This document shows positions 44,532 to 47,251 of a stretch of DNA of 47,251 nt, in pieces (position 1 is the first letter of the stretch; every line of letters begins with the position of its first letter). Where the stretch lies: NCBI GenBank assembly GCA_015231595.1, contig JADGBH010000034.1, forward strand, positions 1-47,251, in the 5' to 3' direction. Origin of the DNA: Desulfobacterales bacterium (GTDB taxonomy: Bacteria; Desulfobacterota; Desulfobacteria; Desulfobacterales; JADGBH01). Below the pieces are notes generated by a model. It was given only the letters and a program-made list of their open reading frames with translations. It was not told the DNA's origin and did not search any database. A program made the translations under genes and the position numbers.

Positions 44532-44889
44532 AAATATACGCCGCTCCAAGTTTTTTCTTGAAAAGAGGTTTTTGTTCGTGTCCAAGCCTTTTATTGTAGT
44601 AGCTAAATTACCTAATGTTTCATGATAAACTTAAATTAATTACTATCCGATTTTCATTTGCTCAAACCTATTAACAGATCAAAAACTAACTATGAGAATA
44701 TCGTTGTAGCGGTAAATTCAGTTTGTGGAATCTATGAAAAAACGTTGTTATAGGAATTGTAGCAATACTTTATTTTTTAGTATGGCTCGCTTAGCTGTTT
44801 CTTTATGTTATCCCAAGAAAAATTGCAATAGTGTGTTCTTTTTTTATTATAAAATCGCTGCCTTTTGTAAGGAGGTAATTAGGACGTTT
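44532..44889. other. Non-coding region upstream of the five-gene operon
   Basis: It must contain the leftward operon promoter and probably the rightward promoter for the small peptide and PP2C genes, but I could not identify either with confidence. The frame open from 44725 has no ribosome binding site and a biased residue composition in its first 55 codons, so I regard it as non-coding until the GTG at 44890. Confidence 0.4.
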
Positions 44890-44970
44890 GTGTCTAACTT
44901 GGATCTGTCTTTGTTAGAAGCCAACGAGCCTCCATTACCTAAAAAAAAAGGATTATCTAAATCTTCTTAA
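44890..44970 (+). CDS. Possible 26-residue peptide gene
   Basis: A strong AAGGAGG (44869-44875) precedes GTG at 44890 by 14 bases, and the frame gives a peptide starting MSNLDLSLLEANEPP and ending LPKKKGLSKSS before TAA. The spacing is longer than ideal. The composition (acidic helix-like start, Pro-Pro turn, basic tail) is unlike random AT-rich translation, which is usually rich in Phe, Ile, Lys and Asn. It lies between the divergent operon and the PP2C gene. It might be a leader peptide, a substrate peptide or chance. Confidence 0.3.
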   Translation: MSNLDLSLLEANEPPLPKKKGLSKSS

Positions 44971-45109
44971 TATGGCAAAATAAAATTGGATAATAAAGCA
45001 TAAAGCACAGAGTAGAAATATTAAGTTGACTTTTATTTTTTTTGTATTAAATATCAGCGATGATAATTATTCAAAATAATTAAAAGAAATATCATTATGG
45101 GCAAAAAAA

Positions 45110-45835
45110 ATGACAATTCGTTGCGATCAAAGAGAGTTTGTAGCTGTTTCCCATGCAAAAGGGACTAAACATAAAGTTTATGAGGACAACTTCCGGATGC
45201 TCCCAAGAGATATTCCACTTGTAATGGAAAAAAAACGGGGTGAATTGTTTGCAGTTTTTGATGGTATAGGAAGTGCTCCAAAAGGTCAACATGCAGCACA
45301 AGTAATGGCTGATAAGTTAATATCATTTTATAGAGAGCCTGATATCTATAATTCATCATTTGAAGGCATAAACACGCTCTTAATGGAAGCAAATCAGGAA
45401 ATTTGGAACTGGGGGTTTATTCCAGGAACTGATAGACCTCTTGGAGGATGCGCTGGAACAATAGTTTGGCTTTTTGAAGAAAATATATATGTGTTTCATG
45501 CCGGCGATACCGCTGGCTTTCTTATCAGAGATGATAAGCTCATCCATCTCACAAGAACTCATCAAATGGAAAATGGAGCTATAATTCAATATTTCGGGTA
45601 TGGAGAAAATCTTGTAATAGATATAGAGCGTTTTAGTATTGAAGAACTTGATCGGATTTTATTAGTTTCTGATGGAGTAACTAAAGTGTTTGGTTCAGCA
45701 GAAGCTGCTAATATTATAGGAGAAAATCCAAATATCTGTAAAGCAGTTATTGAATTGGCTAGAAGATCCCAATTACGTGGATCTACAGATGATATTACAG
45801 CTATGTTAATTGAGGTTGAAGAAATATGGGACTGA
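45110..45835 (+). CDS. PP2C-family serine/threonine phosphatase (Ter-associated type)
   Basis: The 241-residue phosphatase has the PP2C metal-binding acids in order: ELFAVFDGIGSAPKGQHAAQ, AGTIVWLFEENIYVFHAGDT, LLVSDGVTK and GSTDDITAMLIE. The N-terminus AVSHAKGTKHKVYEDNFRML has the usual RxxxED-like entry (KVYEDN). It should dephosphorylate Ser/Thr phosphoproteins with two metal ions. PP2C genes of this kind are described with Ter loci in a kinase/phosphatase/VWA group. Here no VWA (TerY) or kinase is adjacent; the nearest kinase in the window is at 16-18 kb. A run of eight A precedes the ATG; no clear ribosome binding site is visible. Confidence 0.88.
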   Translation: MTIRCDQREFVAVSHAKGTKHKVYEDNFRMLPRDIPLVMEKKRGELFAVFDGIGSAPKGQHAAQVMADKLISFYREPDIYNSSFEGINTLLMEANQEIWNWGFIPGTDRPLGGCAGTIVWLFEENIYVFHAGDTAGFLIRDDKLIHLTRTHQMENGAIIQYFGYGENLVIDIERFSIEELDRILLVSDGVTKVFGSAEAANIIGENPNICKAVIELARRSQLRGSTDDITAMLIEVEEIWD

Positions 45836-45864
45836 GAAATATGCTAATTGTTAGATTATTTCTG

Positions 45865-46290
45865 TCAAACTTTAGAATATTTTTTTAAAAGACTTGTGAA
45901 ACTAAATTCGTCTGATTTTTTGAGAAGATATTCCAACAGTCCATGAGGCATATCATTTTGTTTTTTAAGAGTCCAACCAATGCAAGCATGAGTAGGGGTA
46001 AAAAAATCTTCGATTTTAAAAGGTGCCATCTCAATTAATTCAAAAGGTTTTACTGTTGCAAAGGGAAAATTTTCTCTATCATAAGTGTCCCAGTGATATT
46101 CTACAAAAAGGTATTCTCTGTCAAATTTTTCCCTTGGGATTACAAAACCTTTTGCATGGTTAAACCATACACCTACATGTGCATTACGAGCTATAATCCA
46201 ATAAAGTCCACCTGTTTCAAGAGTATCCATTGGGATATAAAAATCGGCTTCATTATATAAGTAATGAAACATTTCAAACTGCTTATCCAT
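45865..46290 (-). CDS. Hypothetical protein, 141 aa
   Basis: I do not recognise the family. The start at 46290 is set by an excellent AGGAGG four bases upstream, although the frame stays open for 53 more codons. The protein is aromatic-rich and soluble, with KQFEMFHYLYNEADFYIPMD, WIIARNAHVGVWFNHAKGFV and YLFVEYHWDTYDRENFPF, and a helical C-terminus (LLEYLLKKSDEFSFTSLLKK). No signal peptide or membrane segment. It is convergent with the PP2C gene, 29 bases apart. A link to the Ter-type pathway is only positional. Confidence 0.6.
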   Translation of the reverse strand: MDKQFEMFHYLYNEADFYIPMDTLETGGLYWIIARNAHVGVWFNHAKGFVIPREKFDREYLFVEYHWDTYDRENFPFATVKPFELIEMAPFKIEDFFTPTHACIGWTLKKQNDMPHGLLEYLLKKSDEFSFTSLLKKYSKV

Positions 46291-46777
46291 TATGCCTCCT
46301 TGATAACAACTATTCAACCACATCAACGAGTAAGCATTTAGCGAGTCAGCTATATGCAGATGGTTGGACGGTGTTAAAATGTTATTATTATTTTGGTTTG
46401 CTACAATTTTATGTGACGGGTTAGCTCTAAGCGTGGAAATTTTTTCCATTGTAGTCTGAAAGGATGTAATTCATTGGAAAACTGACATATCGTTCAGGTG
46501 ATTAAGGCTAAAATTATTGGGCAATTAAAATTTTATCATTAAAAAATAGAAATGGTATGTCAGTTTTTTTGTAGAGGTTTTTTATTTATTTTCTTTTTGT
46601 TTCATCTTCCAGATGTAATGGCTATTATTCTACCTTTCAACCTCCCGTATAAAAATATTTATACAGCATTTTTATTTACTAACATGTAAGTCTCTTCTCA
46701 AAATATAATGCATCAGGTAATGGACTTTTGTTGTAAGCAGGAATTTTATAAAATCCAGACTTTTTATATACAATTTT
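46291..46777. other. Intergenic region with one dispersed repeat
   Basis: It holds the 80-bp repeat copy at 46483-46567. The section 46300-46450 is slightly less AT-rich and keeps the minus frame open, but without a start that has a ribosome binding site. The remainder shows no gene. Confidence 0.5.
46483..46567. repeat. 80-bp palindromic-ended intergenic repeat, copy 2 (terminator-like)
   Basis: The element begins TGACATATCGTT, ends AATGGTATGTCA (46483-46562) and is followed by a T-run after one G. It is the same length as copy 1 at 4319-4398 and identical at about 64 of 80 positions. The right 20 bases differ at only one position, and the internal TGATTAAGGCTAAAA is exact. Confidence 0.7.
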
Positions 46778-47086
46778 CTAATAATAACAAGCTAACATTA
46801 CCGATTTCACCATCAATACTTTAAATTCGACTTTGTTCAGATTATTTTTATTGATCCCGTTTTTTTCGACAGTTTTTATAAAAACGTAATAACCATAATA
46901 GGCTCGTACAAAAGCGAGTTCCTTGTTGTTTTTTATTAAATCCCCGGTTGATATATCGAAATCAACAACCCCAATGATTTTTTCTGGATCATAATAGCTC
47001 ACCACTTTGACATTATTTATATGCACATGATCCCCTAGCTCACCTTTATATAAGATCCCTCTTGAAATCGACAAATTGTCAGCCAT
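46778..47086 (-). CDS. Hypothetical protein, 102 aa
   Basis: I do not recognise the family. I chose ATG 47086 because GGAGAG lies about nine bases upstream; the frame extends to a GTG at 47113 (111 residues). Residues include GELGDHVHINNVKVVSYYDP and IIGVVDFDISTGDLIKNN, which look like beta strands, and the C-terminus LMVKSVMLACYY is unusual. It may be truncated or decayed: it ends abruptly and sits among repeats. Confidence 0.45.
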   Translation of the reverse strand: MADNLSISRGILYKGELGDHVHINNVKVVSYYDPEKIIGVVDFDISTGDLIKNNKELAFVRAYYGYYVFIKTVEKNGINKNNLNKVEFKVLMVKSVMLACYY

Positions 47087-47179
47087 TCCGAAGAACTCTC
47101 CGTTCATTTTCACGTACTGTAAAACCCATATGCATCAAGCTAATTTATAGAATATTGATGTTACAGGTCTTGAGACGTC

Positions 47180-47228
47180 ATTCCGGGGGAAATTGAAAAA
47201 TGAATATTTTTCAATTTCAACCCGGAAT
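47180..47228. repeat. REP-like hairpin (ATTCCGGG...CCCGGAAT)
   Basis: ATTCCGGG (47180-47187) and CCCGGAAT (47221-47228) are exact complements. Inside them GAAATTGAAAAAT (47189-47201) and ATTTTTCAATTTC (47206-47218) pair perfectly around GAAT, giving a long stem. The flanks GTC before and CCAGTCTT after match a widespread dispersed repeat type of the form GTCATTCC...GGAATCCAGT. Confidence 0.65.
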
Positions 47229-47251
47229 CCAGTCTTAACGTCTTCATATTT

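Noticed and set aside
44725..44889. Upstream part of an 81-codon open frame
   Set aside because: No ribosome binding site at the ATG and a random-looking residue composition rich in Phe, Cys and Tyr; only the last 26 codons have a plausible start.
45097..45110. Possible slippage at an eight-A run joining an upstream ATG to the PP2C frame
   Set aside because: The upstream frame lacks a ribosome binding site and the PP2C domain is complete from 45110.
46291..46450. Integron attC-like sequence (TAACAACTATTCAACC ... GGGTTAGCTC)
   Set aside because: The GTTRRRY core is not satisfied, the arms do not pair well, and no integrase or second site was seen.

Overview
The window is AT-rich chromosomal DNA (roughly 30% G+C by eye) from a Gram-negative bacterium. 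It most resembles a Desulfobacterota (deltaproteobacterial) sulfate-reducer relative. The pointers are a periplasmic tetraheme class III cytochrome c, a FadL-type outer-membrane protein, a PhaR regulator with a phasin-like protein, and the ClpS/ClpA, ComM, PBP1C and PreP set. This placement is inference; no rRNA, tRNA or CRISPR array was seen.

Left part (1-13.6 kb): the 3' end of an unknown gene; a saccharopine-dehydrogenase-like protein and an FGGY sugar kinase in tandem; an orphan NMT1-type binding protein beside a large hybrid histidine kinase; an amidohydrolase and a small unknown gene on the minus strand; then a YejB-YejE-YejA type peptide ABC transporter set with no ATPase gene in the window.

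Middle (13.7-26.2 kb): a caspase-fold lipoprotein whose two catalytic positions are both substituted, divergent from a cyclic-nucleotide-binding/Ser-Thr kinase fusion; a FadL-type porin; a family-3 binding protein; a response-regulator remnant; a LolA-like protein; a PEP-synthase/rifampin-phosphotransferase-like three-part enzyme; phaR; and a DUF1571-like protein containing a LysM.

Housekeeping stretch (26.3-39.3 kb): ComM/YifB, PBP1C, ClpS-ClpA, a methyltransferase, cytochrome c3, a PreP-type M16C protease, a phasin-like protein and an RluA-type pseudouridine synthase. The phaR and phasin-like promoters share a near-palindrome placed between their -35 and -10 elements, which suggests a PhaR operator.

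Right part (39.5-47.2 kb): the most interesting block. A tight five-gene minus-strand operon encodes ATP-grasp, PRTase with TRSP, HAD phosphatase, PRTase with PELOTA, and a CitE-like aldolase. A PP2C phosphatase and a possible 26-codon peptide gene lie on the opposite strand. This is the gene set predicted in the tellurium-resistance (Ter) literature to make a nucleoside-like metabolite, but no TerC/TerD-type gene is present in the window. The right edge holds two unknown genes and dispersed repeats: an 80-bp element with a second copy at 4.3 kb, and a REP-like hairpin.
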